Below are positions 46,101 through 56,784 of a DNA stretch of 64,000 nt, in pieces. The notes below the pieces were generated by a model. The model was not told the DNA's origin and did no database searches. It saw only the letters and a list, made by a program, of their open reading frames with translations. Both the position numbers and the translations under genes were made by a program. Every line of letters starts with the position of its first letter. The stretch's first letter is position 1. The stretch spans positions 93,340,914-93,404,913 of the forward strand of contig OX578138.1 of NCBI GenBank assembly GCA_951213105.1. Reading direction: 5' to 3'. Source of the DNA: Amaurobius ferox (lineage: Eukaryota > Arthropoda > Arachnida > Araneae > Amaurobiidae).

Positions 46101-47260
46101 GAAACGAAAATGTAAATATTTTAATCGGAACTAACATCTCTAAAACCGGAAGTGGATATTCTTAGTAGGACCCCCTAAACACAACAAGATTTATGCTGGA
46201 TTCATATCAGTAACCATCTAACATCTATGTATACTCGATAATGGAAAAAGTAGATGTTTAGAAAAAAAGTTTCTGAACCGGAGGGTTGTTGTTGTTGTTG
46301 AGACCCAGACCGTCCGACCTACCAGAAAGGTGTAAGGTAACTTTATGGACGGCCGGGAAGTGCCACCCAATGTAGACCGGAACCCAGTGGGGGAGGCATC
46401 CACAGGGACCGTACCCTCCTTCCCCTACCACCAACCTCTCGGAAGGACTTACGGACCCACATGTTTAACGTGATCGTACTCCGCATGAACACGGCGGCAT
46501 TTGTGGCAGCGTGCAAATCAAGCGCGCAAACCACGGGGATACCGCACCCGAGATGGCCAACAGCACGCGGCGTTCCGAGGTGGTCACCCACCAAGTACTA
46601 ACCGCGCCCGATGCTGCTTCACTTCGGTGATCTAACGAGAACCGGTGTTTTCAGCACGGTACGGCCGTTGGCCCCTGAACCGGAGGGTGTAATTTTTGTG
46701 ATATTTTACGTCCTCAGATATTTTATGCTAAACCCATATCAGTCCTCAACGAAACCCTATTTATAGCCTATTCTGGGAAGTAGATTTAGAAAAAAAATGC
46801 AAATTCTTTACTCATAATTGTAAAAAAAAACCGGATGTAGAAATATTTAACAAGCATTCTCTATCCCTCTGAAATGTGATGCTGAACGGCTATTAGTCAT
46901 CATCTAAACTCTAAATATATCCAATTCCGAGGTATAGATGTTTAAAAAATATTTTAACCGGAAGCCTAAAAGAACTGGTAGTTAAAATTTAGTAAACCAC
47001 AGTAACTCCTTCAAGGTTTGAAACTGAATCCATATCATTTGTCATCTAAGTTCTTAATATAGCCAATCCTGAAAAACAGATGTTCGCAAAAAAATGTAAA
47101 TTTTTTAATCGAAAGGAACATCCCTAGAATCAAAAGTGGAAATATTTATTAAATTATCCAAACCCCTCTAGAATTTAATGGTGCATCATATCAGTAGTTA
47201 TCTCAGTTGTATCTATAGTCAATCATGTGAAACACATGGTTTAAAAAAATTGCTAAAAAC
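46100..47260 (+). repeat. Degenerate tandem repeat (~130-160 bp) with a SINE inside
   Basis: Units share AACCGGAAG, CATATCAGTAGTCATCTAA-like text, and TATAGCCAATCCTGAAAAACAG followed by ATGTTTA(G/A)AAAAAA. The CATATCAG-type motif appears at about 46204, 46735, 46892 (weak), 47028 and 47188. The 5S-SINE at 46287-46674 lies in the first gap. Confidence 0.55.
46287..46674 (-). mobile_element. 5S-rRNA-derived SINE, copy 3, with perfect target duplication
   Basis: Flanked by CTGAACCGGAGGGT at 46273-46286 and 46675-46688, identical over 14 bp. On the minus strand the 5S head covers 46672-46556 and keeps GGTTCTCGTTAGATCACCGA and box C text GGTTAGTACTTGG. The body is very close to the copy at 44882, including CCTTCCGAGAGGTTGGTG, GGTACGGTCCCTGTGGATGC and CACTTCCCGGCCGTCC, and ends CTCAACAACAACAACAA. 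Length is 388 bp. Confidence 0.9.
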
Positions 47261-47639
47261 ATAGATTGCAAATTTGATTGCCACAACAAATATATTTGTT
47301 CATTTATATTTTAAAATAGTTATTCCCGTAAATTATTATATAAAAACCCATACACGCAATCTATACGCTAACTATTTAAAGATGAATTGAGAGATACCAT
47401 ACATTATGATAGTATGGATTTTAATCTTCATGATATTATGCTGATCTTTGCAACCCCAACATGATTAATAGTGCTTGAACTTCTAGTTTTATCAAAATGG
47501 CAATTTTCCTTAGAACCTAATAACAGAATAACCTTGAGCATATTCATGAACTTACCCTATCATTAATCAAAGGTATCTTTGTGTATTATGTTTTATCCAT
47601 AGAGCTACTACTGATGAGTTCTATAAAAGTAGATATTCT
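47261..47639. other. Unassigned DNA
   Basis: No gene or repeat assigned. Confidence 0.4.
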
Positions 47640-48140
47640 CGGATAAGTTCTTTGGCATGGTTGTAAAAACCATTCTGCCCCAAACGGAACTCAAACTAAA
47701 GATCCTTGTGCTGTCCAGTCGACGTTCTCCCAATTCTGCTACTGGGATAGATGCAAGTTCTTATAGTTGAAGTAGACGATGCATTATCCTCCGTCTAATG
47801 TCATATTGACGTGCAACTTGACAATATGACTAACTATTACTTTTAACTCATGTTAGCCTCATGATGCCCTTTTTATCCAGATTGCCCTATTGCGTTGCCG
47901 TTGGTCTTGAAATCGACTCCCAATACCATTGAAATTGACTCTCAAGTTCCATTGAATCCGAGGTAGTCATACTCGAGCCATATTCAGGCCCACGGCATGA
48001 CTGCACTACCCTGCAAGGTCAATTTGTATGCTTGCCATTTATAAAGATCCGTGCAGCTGTAAACGGGACTTGAACCACGAAACTTCTTATGAGCCAGTCA
48101 ACGCCCTTCCAATGAGGACGGAATTCCAAGCTAAAATTGT
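47640..48140 (-). repeat. Possible tRNA-like SINE heads, degraded
   Basis: Two minus-strand segments look like decayed tRNA heads. One near 48040-48120 has GTGGTTCAAGTCCCG as a B box. One near 47670-47755 has TAGCAGAATTGGGAGA as an A box and GTTTGAGTTCC as a B box. They may belong to a single dimeric SINE or to two elements. No target duplication seen. Confidence 0.4.
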
Positions 48141-48849
48141 TGAAATATACTTCCCATGCTTTGTAGATGAACTCCAGAAAATTGATTGTATTACATATTC
48201 TTATTTAGTCTGAATCTAGATATATTTTATTCACAGAACCTGCCCAAAGGAACGATTAGGAAGACAACTTTCAAAACTACAATTTAGAAAACCTTTATTC
48301 AGACTTAAAATGTTAATCCTACACGCAGCCAATATTTAGCTCAGACTGCATGGCAGCCAAGTTTATACTCACATAAACCACCTGTAGATGAATTTCCAAA
48401 GTCGCGATTGCATATAAAAACATTTATGCAGCCGTTTAACTCTTATTATGTGTCAGGCAGCTTGGAATATCCATGGTTGTGTGGTATGACAGAATGTGTC
48501 CATATCCACAGACGTTTGCAAAATTGGGACATATAGTAAGTTTTCAGAGAATCACTCTGTGGAAGGGTGGATGCATTCAATAGGGACCTAGGATACTTGG
48601 GGGACTCGGGTTACATATGCATTTTATGAAATAATGCCAGTAACTTGTAAACTAGGGGGTAGTACTTATTTTCTTATTTCTTTCCTTCACCTGATATTAC
48701 AGAGTATCCCCTGTATTCATGGGTGTTTTCTAAGTACATAAAATGAATCCGTATTTCTGAGTAACTTAAGCTTTATTCCAAAGTAGCAAAAAAAGTAAAC
48801 AGGACTAAAATAGAGTAAAAGGAAAAGAAAAAATAAATAAAATATTTTT
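48141..48849. other. Unassigned DNA
   Basis: No gene or repeat assigned. Confidence 0.4.
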
Positions 48850-49325
48850 AAATGATCTAGTAATGGAAAGTCATGGGGATTTATGAAGATGAATGTATTG
48901 CGTAAAAAAGGCAAATATTAAGTTGCACTACAAATAATTTACTGGAGATTTTTTGAAATATGGATGTGCTGTGCAGAACAAGTTGAATATTGAGTTGCAC
49001 TGAGAAATTATTTATTAGAGGTTTTGAGAATAAAAACTCACATACATGAGCGAAGATGAATGTTATCATGCAGAAGAAGTTAAATATAAAATTGCCATAA
49101 AATTATTTAGTAGAGATTTTAATAATGAACATTCACATAAATTCACGAAGAAGGGTGTTGTTCTGTAGAAAATTTTGATATAAAAGCGCATTAAGAAATA
49201 ATTTAGTGAAATTGTCATTGATGAAGATTCACACAGATTTTTTTGAAATGAATAATATTTGGTAGAAAAGGTTAAATTAAAATTGTTTCTAAGAAATCAC
49301 TTAGTAGTGTTTTCATATATCCTTA
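48850..49325 (+). repeat. Degenerate ~96-bp tandem repeat, about five units
   Basis: Units carry variants of GTAGAAAAGGTTAAAT, TTGCACTAAGAAATAATTTA and GTAGAGATTTT, then a CACA(T/C)A segment and GAAGATGAATGT. Units begin near 48895, 48970, 49065, 49160 and 49255. Divergence between units is high, so the array is old. Confidence 0.55.
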
Positions 49326-49464
49326 ATAACAATTGTTCAATTTCCGGAAATTTTGCAAACGATTTCAGCAAGTGCAACCTATAAATTTTATGGTGACGTA
49401 CAAATTAAAAACTCATCTTTTTAAGAAAACGCACGATATAAAACAAAAATGTAGTTTTCCCGGT

Positions 49465-49915
49465 TTTTTTTTACATTACAAACATCGCCTATAAATCAGA
49501 AATCATCTAAACCCAAAAGAATGTGGCGTATGATAAATGTAAATAGTGCTCGAAAAGCACGGCCAAAAAGAATATTTCACCATGCCCCGAGAAAATTCTT
49601 CCTTTCCTTCGAAGAGTTCTTAAAAGAAAGCAACCGAAAAAGAATCGTGCAGAACATATTTACTTTCTTTTTATTCTTGAAATCCCTCAGAAGATGTCTA
49701 CTCCTCCACTCCCCGTCCCCTTCTCTCTCTGTAAGGGATAACTTTCGGGAGAGAATTAAAAAATAAAAGTATCAATGAAATGCTTCTGCAGGATTAGTTA
49801 AGGCGGGAAGAAGGATTAAAAAGATTTATTTTTTCGAAACTTTTAAACACACCGAGAAACTTTTGAATAGTCTGACAAGGCGAGAAAAAATATGTTGATC
49901 GAATGTTTCTGGTAT
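49465..49915 (+). repeat. Repeat F, copy 1
   Basis: Matches 58490-58905 in the same orientation over about 430 bp. Shared blocks include CGCCTATAAATCAGA, TGATAAATG(T/C)AAATAG, AAAGTATCAAT(G/A)AAATG, GCAGGATTAGTTA-like text and TAGTCTGACAAGG. The 81-residue frame 49521-49766 in this copy is not preserved in the other, which argues against coding. Confidence 0.7.
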
Positions 49916-50180
49916 CTCTTAATGTGATATGGTGCGAGAAATGATAAATTTAAATATTTCCTATTACTTCCCATGAATAAAAGAAAAGTGCTGCATATCA
50001 TCATTACTTTAATAGTCGTGATGATTTATAACAGTAAATCTGCTGCCATACAAACGACCTAGTTTTATTTCTATGTAAACTGTTAGACGGTTAATTACTC
50101 GATGCTGTAATCAATATATGGTGAGTGTAATTTAATGTATTTAGGGAAAACCTAGCTATGTGACACACGTACTACAATTC
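49916..50180. other. Unassigned DNA
   Basis: No gene or repeat assigned. Confidence 0.4.
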
Positions 50181-50190
50181 TTTATTAAAA

Positions 50191-50303
50191 CATGCTTAGT
50201 GGTTGCATCTAATATGAAGGGTTTCGTGGTTGCATCTAATATCAAGGGTTACGTGGTTGCATCTAATATGAAGGGTTACGTGGTTGCATCTAATATGAGG
50301 GGA
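50191..50303 (+). repeat. 27-bp minisatellite, four units
   Basis: Four head-to-tail units of GTGGTTGCATCTAATATGAA + GGGTTAC. The period is a multiple of three, so the surrounding frame (50160-50531) repeats VVASNMKGY four times. No family recognised. Confidence 0.85.
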
Positions 50304-50587
50304 CACCATTGTAAAAACTGTTCTGAATGCGATGCAATACCACACATTAAATGTTTCACTAGCTTAGAAGTATGGATTTCATTCAATATATACATTACGT
50401 GTAGATTAGGTAAACTTGGTCCAGCTGACAAGATGATATTATCTTTCGTTATAGTAATGAAATTGACCTTAAGTTGTCCTTCTTCATATTTCAGATCAGC
50501 TGTATATTCTTTCTTCGGGCAGAATATATAAAGTAAAAAAAAATTCACAATCTCTAGTAAACTTTTAATATTTGGACTTTTATCCAT
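50279..50587 (-). other. Unrecognised 103-residue open frame, possible exon
   Basis: Minus-strand frame from ATG 50587, reading MDKSPNIKSLLEIVNFFLLY and then a mixed-composition stretch with EEGQLKVNFITITKDNIILS and LNEIHTSKLVKHLMCGIASH. Unlike most frames here it is not low-complexity and overlaps no identified repeat except the 27-bp unit at its end. A possible 3' splice site (TTTATATATT...AATATACAG) lies inside the frame near 50512. No family recognised, so a chance frame remains quite possible. Confidence 0.2.
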
Positions 50588-51415
50588 TTTTAATATAATT
50601 TAATTTATTTTTTTTATTTTATAATAATTCTCACAAAAAAAAGTAAGCCAGTTCTCCTACGCTGAGACAAAAAATAACAGACTTACTAATAACAGACACA
50701 GCTTACATTTTTGTTTAATTAACTGTTTTTATCTGTATGAAATAATCTTATCAGGTAAGGTTTTATAATGAACTACCCAGATACAAAAATACTAGGTATG
50801 AAACTAAATGACAATTGAATTTTATGTACAGCATATAATGGCAAATCTAACGATGGCGTTCTCTGGATCTACGACACATTGTTTTTGGCATTAAATTGTA
50901 CATTAAGATTTGATGGTTTTCTCAATCACAATATGTAAAACTATTTCGAAGTACTAAATTAACTTTTGATTAATTATTTCGAGCAAATCTAACTTGACAA
51001 TTAGAAAATTTTTTAGCATCCACTGAACAATATAATACATATATTAAACAATTTTAATCATCGGAAACTAATAATGTATTATATAAAAGCTGTGGTTTGA
51101 GTTTCAATAAAAAAAATTCTGAAATAATCCAAATTCTAAAGATGTTGTTCATATGTCAGTAATATATTTAACTTTTTTTATTTAATTTTGAAAGGTGAAT
51201 ATAGTTAATATGACAATCCTGTAGTTATATCGTTCATAAAATCGTCAAGTATGCATTTGAATAAATTCAACCATGACTAAATGTTGTTGGCATTGAATTA
51301 ATATCAAGTAAATAATAATTTAGCGCTTTTGGCGACTTAGAAACAGAATGACTTTTTCATACTTACGTGCAAAATCTTCATCGAAATTCATACACTTAGT
51401 AAATATCCCGTGAAA
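50588..51415. other. Unassigned A+T-rich DNA
   Basis: No gene or repeat assigned. Confidence 0.4.
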
Positions 51416-51419
51416 TAGA

Positions 51420-51950
51420 TGATTATTGGTTCAGTGTTTGGAGTCCAAATACACACTATATTATAAAAATACAAATATATTCTCGTGAGTGGAAAAAAAT
51501 AACAGATTCACGAAAATAACGTTAACAGATTTATCGCATAATATTGCATACGGAAAATGAACACAATTTACGACATTTACAATTTATTTTAATTTATGTA
51601 AATTTCGTTAATGTATTTTAAACATGTACAATTTTTCTAGAACTGTTCAAGCTAACGTTCTAAAGTCATTTCATTAAAAAATAATTCGATTTTTAATAAA
51701 TAATTACATATAAAATTATCATTTATTCAATATTTTGATATCATTGAAGGCATCAGATTTTTAATGTTGTTTTTTTCAATTTCTTCGAAAATTTGGGGGG
51801 GGGGGGGGGTCATCCGAATACTTGATCGGGTTTTAAATTAACAGGTTTCCAGTAAGCTTGATTGTAATACTCTTACCAAATTATTTTTGAACTGCTTCAT
51901 ATTGAGATATCGCATTCCACAGCCTTACAGACACACACACATATATACGT
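51420..51950 (+). mobile_element. Old, diverged family B fragment (B9)
   Basis: Collinear with family B but strongly mutated: TCCAAATACACACTATATTA for the GTTCAAATACAAAAGTATTA block, TTATCGCATAATATTGCATA, AACTGTTCAAGCTAACGTTC, a 14-base G run at 51797-51810 at the place of GGGGGTTCTGAA, and a short CA tract at 51931-51940. Both ends are lost. Confidence 0.6.
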
Positions 51951-52105
51951 TAGCATACATCCGCGTACATCCGTCGTTCGCACTTTATGGAAACGATTTT
52001 GTATTTATGTTTCTCGTTAGCATTTTGAGATGAGGACATGACATATTCAATATAATCGTCTGCAACTGTTTTATTTTGATTGGAATGTAGAATAAAAGAT
52101 TTATT

Positions 52106-52676
52106 TTGAAAATAGCTCCTGAAATTGATAGATGGCTCGAAGGTTACGTAAATGCGCTTTCCGAGGAAAAATATCCGTATCGACAAACTGTAAAGCTGTG
52201 TAAAAATCGAGGTTATTTCATTTCAAAGAAAGCTATTTTCAATATATTAAATTTGAAAGGGAAAAAGAGTCTAGCTGAAAGTAAAAATGAAAAAATGGCC
52301 TCATAATCGCATCCTAAGACTGTTCGAACGCGGGTAAATATCAAGAAAGTGAAGTCTCTGATTCTAAAAGAAAATCCACCGACTCAAAAATCCATTGCAT
52401 CGAAACTGTAAATGACTTTTGGCACTGTAATTAAAATCAACCATAAATATTTGAAGTTAAAAAATATGTTTAAATCTAAAGTTCATCTGCTTTTTCCAAA
52501 GTGTGGAAAGAAAAAAAATAATAGAAAATTATATGAAAAACACCTAGCTGCTGATAAATGGAAATTTGTAGTAAAACTCGAAGATGCATCGGTACATTTA
52601 AGTGACTGTAAAAATTGAGCAATTTTTATTGCTCAATTGACGAAAATGATCGTGCGAAATGGCTTCGTCAATGTAA
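52106..52676 (+). pseudogene. Tc1/mariner-superfamily transposase, N-terminal half, interrupted
   Basis: One frame from about 52106, broken by TAA at 52304 and TAA near 52409, reads a DNA-binding N-terminus (EIDRWLEGYVNALSEEKYPY and a helix-turn-helix to about residue 60). A linker with TVRTRVNIKKVKSLILKENP follows, then KLYEKHLAADKWKFVVKLED, where the Asp-containing first catalytic motif should lie (VKLEDASVHLSDC). After a stop at 52616 a shifted frame gives FYCSIDENDRAKWLRQCK. The gene stops there because a family C element begins at 52676. Its continuation is found at 56051 (FPNGFVIVAD...). The two parts sum to about 355 codons, normal for the superfamily. Confidence 0.7.
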
Positions 52677-53100
52677 AACAAGAAAGATCAATCATGCATA
52701 AGCATTGATTATGAAACACTTTCCAACTGAAATGCAATTTCATTTAAAAATTTCTAAAATGTGATGCATTCAGTGGTGATATCTTTTACATTATTGCAGT
52801 GCTACAGTAATTTATTATATTTAAATATTTAAAACTGTATCGAAATATAAATCATCTGATTCTCTATGCAAAATCAATGAATATTTCATTCATATAACTT
52901 TTATTCCAGACTCCAGAGCTAAATAATTTTGTGAGAAAAAAATTCAGCAATTCTTATGTAACTCACATTACATTCGCTTGAGATATTTGCATTCTGCATA
53001 AGTTAAAATTAGGCTTCGTTGAAGAAATAATAAAAGTTTAGGGATCATTTAAAATCACAACTATTGTAATTGCATAGGCACGGAATTTAGATTCGCAGAT
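52676..53100 (+). mobile_element. Family C fragment C4, 5' part
   Basis: Starts AAACAAGAAAGATCAATCATG, with the subterminal GAAACACTTTCCAACT (about 52710-52726), and follows family C to about 53100, where family A sequence in opposite orientation begins. It forms the left edge of the block that splits the transposase gene. Confidence 0.65.
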
Positions 53101-53144
53101 AATACACAAATACACAGAAAAGATATGTGTGTGTGCGTATGTAT

Positions 53145-53972
53145 TCAAAGTATTGGAATCGTGCCGAAGATCGGAACTCGAATTTTCGAAGGATTTACAC
53201 GTTTTGGAACTTCTAGAACACGAAATAACTATTTTTAGGAAGACGTCTGTGTGTGTAAGGGTGTATCTGTGTATGTATCTGTGTGTCTGTGAGGATATTA
53301 CATCCACTCTATTGAAAAACTAATAGACCGAATTTCATAAAATTTGGTAGGTATGTTTTTGTGGGAAATCCTGATGTTCATTAGATTATAGCACGATTCG
53401 TAATAAAAGAATCGGCCTTCTTTGCGAAATGGCCGGCAGAAATTACCTTTATCCACTCTAGCTAAAAACTAATGAAACAAATTTACCAGAATTTGGTGTA
53501 TAATATTTCAATAACCTGCAAGTGATTTATATACCAAATTTAACAAAATTTTGAATATGAATCATTTGTAGGTTATTCTAGTACGATTCGGGAAAAAGGA
53601 ACGGGCTATTTTTGCGAAATGGCCCGAAAAAATTGTTAAATATAAAAATAAAAGACTACGTATGCTCAATTATATCAAATAAATTTCTATTTTATACGTG
53701 ATTTTTGACAAGAAAAAGAATAAGACTAACCCCATTACTCTAGGACTAGCCGTTCGTGAGATATTCTAGTTTATTCGCGTTTTCGCTACGCCACCTTTGG
53801 CAATAAGTCCAGCTATCAAATGAGAACCAAATTTAAGTTTACGTGCAAATTCAATGTCGTTTAAAATACTTATGGCTGTTATTTTGTGAAGATAAACTCA
53901 AATTATTATTGAAGAAATAAAGAGATCGTGAATATGAGTCTGCAGTGAAAGACATGTGCTGCCCACATCAGA
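53145..53972 (-). mobile_element. Family A element, copy A8, 3' end lost
   Basis: Minus-strand copy starting TCTGATGTGGGCAGCACATG at 53972. It has the conserved middle (GAATCGTACTAGAATAACCT) and two to three internal units. The microsatellite covers about 53235-53300, and the TCGAAAATTCGAG block follows. Similarity stops at CAATACTTT (53147), inside the expected hairpin, and a CA-rich segment follows. Confidence 0.65.
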
Positions 53973-54198
53973 ATTTTTAACAATATTACAACTATGATTT
54001 ATAGAAGTGAATGGGGATTATTTGCAGGCCATTTCGAAAAAAAATGTATGATGTATATTTAAAGATCCACCAAATTTTTGTAAAATAAAATGTTCATCAA
54101 ATTTAAGCTGTGTACCAAATTTTAACTCTCTAGGACGTAGGAAAGTGCATTAAAAATGCCATCAAATAAGTATATCATGAAGAGTTATATAACATTAA

Positions 54199-55507
54199 AA
54201 AACAAGAAAGATCAATCATGCTTAAAGCATTGAATATGAAACACTTTCCAACTTCAATGCAATTTTATTTAAACATCTCTAAAATGCAATACATTCCTCG
54301 GTAATATTTTAAAACTTATCAGGATACTACATTGATTTATTATATTTGAAAACTTAAACCTTCATTGAAAAAAATGAACTTCATTCAAAAGACGGCATTG
54401 AAATATAAATTGCGTGGTTTAAATATCTCTAAAATGCAATACATTCCACGGTAATATTTTTAAATCTATCATAATACTACGATAATTTATTATATTTGAA
54501 AACTTCATCGAAAACAACTGAAATTAATTCAAATGACGTCATAGAAAAAATAACAAGCTTGGATCTCTCTATAAAAGCAGGATTTCATTCATAACTTTCT
54601 CCATTTCATTCATCACAATACTATAATAATTTATTTTATTTAAAAATTAAGACCATGGAGCTACAATTCATAAACTTTATGCTTAAAACTTCATCGAAAA
54701 ATATCGTCCTTCTGTTTATAAAATCAATTAATATTTCATTCATATCAGCCATGCAGACTCCATGGACTGAATTATTTTGTATTAAAGAAATACAGTAATT
54801 CTAATACAACTCATTCTACATATTTTGCTGTTTACATTTTACATAGGTGAAAAATAGGCTTAATTGTAGAAATAATCAAATTTGAATGAGAATTTAAACT
54901 CAAATATATTGTCATTGTGTTGTTTTAGTATGTAGATGCACAGAATTTAAGCAGAAATAAAGTAGTTTTAGGATGGATGCAACACTCAATATGAATTAAA
55001 AAGAACTTTAAAAAATCACGAATTTGAAACAAGATGGATGCCATATATCATTTTGAAGTGGGTCATGTGATCGTTTCATATCATGGTCACGTGATCGTTT
55101 CATATAAGATGTGTAATTATTATTTTAATTTTTATTTAAAAAACTATTGAATATATTTAGCTGAATTTTTTTGTATATATTTTATGGAACAATTTGACTA
55201 TTACCTAAAATTTTCGAAGCAATTTGTGAATTTTAAATCCGCTTAAAAAATGTTAGAAAAATTAGATCCCATAGGGCTCAATGTATTTCATTTTTTCAAC
55301 CTGGGTTCAATCCAAAACTAATTGTGTGATATTATTCATTTATATTCCCATAGGTCCTACAGACCGTCTGAACAACATACTAAAATTTCATTTTGATTAA
55401 GTCATTTTTACGGCAGTTATCGTGCTAACGGACAGACAGACAGACAGACAGACAGAATGAACAAAGTCATAAACACTTTTCAACTTTGTTGTAAAGTGTT
55501 AAAAAAA
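54199..55507 (+). mobile_element. Family C element, copy C5 (longest copy)
   Basis: Starts AAACAAGAAAGATCAATCATG and ends with the hairpin AACACTTTTCAAC/GTTGTAAAGTGTT and AAAAA. An ~150-bp segment around ATCTCTAAAATGCAATACAT is duplicated (54272 and 54425). The (GACA)n microsatellite is at 55432-55456. The 3' arm GTTGTAAAGTGTT is, with one mismatch, the inverse of the 5' subterminal AACACTTTCCAAC. Non-coding. Confidence 0.75.
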
Positions 55508-55649
55508 TTGAAAAATTGTTATCTACCAAATTTATTTTATAATGTGTAGCCTCTCTTATATACAAAATGATTGAACTCTTGAAAGGATATTTATTATATA
55601 ATCTTTTTTCTTTCTGGAGGATATCTCAAAAGTCAGAATTTAATTGAAT

Positions 55650-56050
55650 TTGTTGTTTTCCCTATATTAAAAAATTTTTAATTAAAACTTACTTAATATA
55701 TTTTACTGAAATTTTTTTTATATATTTTATGGGATAATGTGAATATTTTCTAAAAATTTCGAAGCAATTTGTGAATTTTAAATTAGCTTAAAAATGTTTG
55801 AAAAATTATGTCCCATAGTGTTCAATGTATTTCATTTTTTCAACTCGGGTTCAATAAAAAACTAATTGGGTCATATTATGTATTTATATTCCCATAGGTC
55901 CCATAGACCGTCTGAACAATATACTAAAATTTAATTTTGATAAAGTCATTTTTACGGCAGTTATCGTGCTAACGGACAGACAGACAGACAGACAGACAGA
56001 ATGAACAAAGTCATAAACACTTTTCAACTTTGTTGTAAAATGTTAAAAAA
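55650..56050 (+). mobile_element. Family C fragment C6, 3' part
   Basis: Nearly repeats the last ~400 bp of C5: TTTTATGGGATAATGTGAAT, GGTTCAATAAAAAACTAATT, the GACA microsatellite (55976-55999) and the terminal hairpin ending TGTTAAAAAA at 56050. The next bases resume the split transposase gene. Confidence 0.7.
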
Positions 56051-56545
56051 GTTCCCAAACGGATTTGTGATAGTTGCAGATTTTGTTACAATGGTAAAAT
56101 GAAACTCAATAAAGTCTCAAGTAAAGCTAAAATTATTTCACTCTACTATCAGCAGAATATTTTACAACCAACTTTTGAAGAAGAAATTCCAGTCTTATAT
56201 GGAAAGGACATCAATATAAAGTTGAGCTTCATATGGACAAAACTTCTAGTCACACGTCTAAATTAAAGGCCGTATATTTAACAAAGAAAGAATCAGAAAT
56301 AGGAATAAAATGTATCCCATTTAATGAAATATCTGTAAAATCACCTGATGCTTCTTTTATGGACTTTTACACTTTCGGTTTGTTAAAACGAGCCTTAAGA
56401 AAATGGCATCCAAAAACACTGAACGGACTTTGGAAAACGATCCAAGAGGAGTGGGATAAAATTGATATAACGGTGCTGAGAAAAAATTTACTTTGGTAGA
56501 AAATTCGAGCTACAGCTATAGTCAAGAATCAAGACTATTAGAAAG
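56051..56545 (+). pseudogene. Tc1/mariner-superfamily transposase, C-terminal half
   Basis: Starts in frame as FPNGFVIVAD, shifts frame to CYNGKMKLNKVSSKAKIISL, then YYQQNILQPTFEEEIPVLYG, and shifts again near 56220. The second catalytic Asp is in ELHMDKTSSHTSK (about 56237). The third acidic site lies in KSPDASFMDFYTFGLLKRAL (56338-56400), with the Asp of SPD or MDF as candidates. The end TVLRKNLLW is followed by a stop and then KIRATAIVKNQDY, a typical C-terminus. It continues the fragment at 52106-52676; the ~3.37 kb between are family C and A elements. The protein would have been a DDE/D transposase. Confidence 0.8.
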
Positions 56546-56639
56546 AAGCAAATCGTCGCAAGAAATACACCCTTTATACATAAAAATTAATTATCAAAAT
56601 ATTTTCCATAAACTGCAAACGACCATCTGTATACAAACA

Positions 56640-56784
56640 CAGATCATTTCAAAAATATTAGATTCGAGTTAAGGGAAGCATGACCCGCGGTCTTCTGTCG
56701 AAAACTGGCGAAAACTCAAATTCGATTTTTCGATCCCATCACAATATCTCTCCCATACATGTTACTATGTAGGAGAGATAGTAA
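56640..56784 (+). mobile_element. Family B-like 3' end with a different hairpin stem
   Basis: Aligned with the last ~140 bp of family B: ATCATTTCAAAAATATTAGATTCG, CTGTCGAAAACT, AATTCGATTTTTCGA and CCCATCACAATA. The terminal stem differs on both arms: ATCTCTCCCATACAT pairs with ATGTAGGAGAGAT. The rest of the element is absent. Confidence 0.65.
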
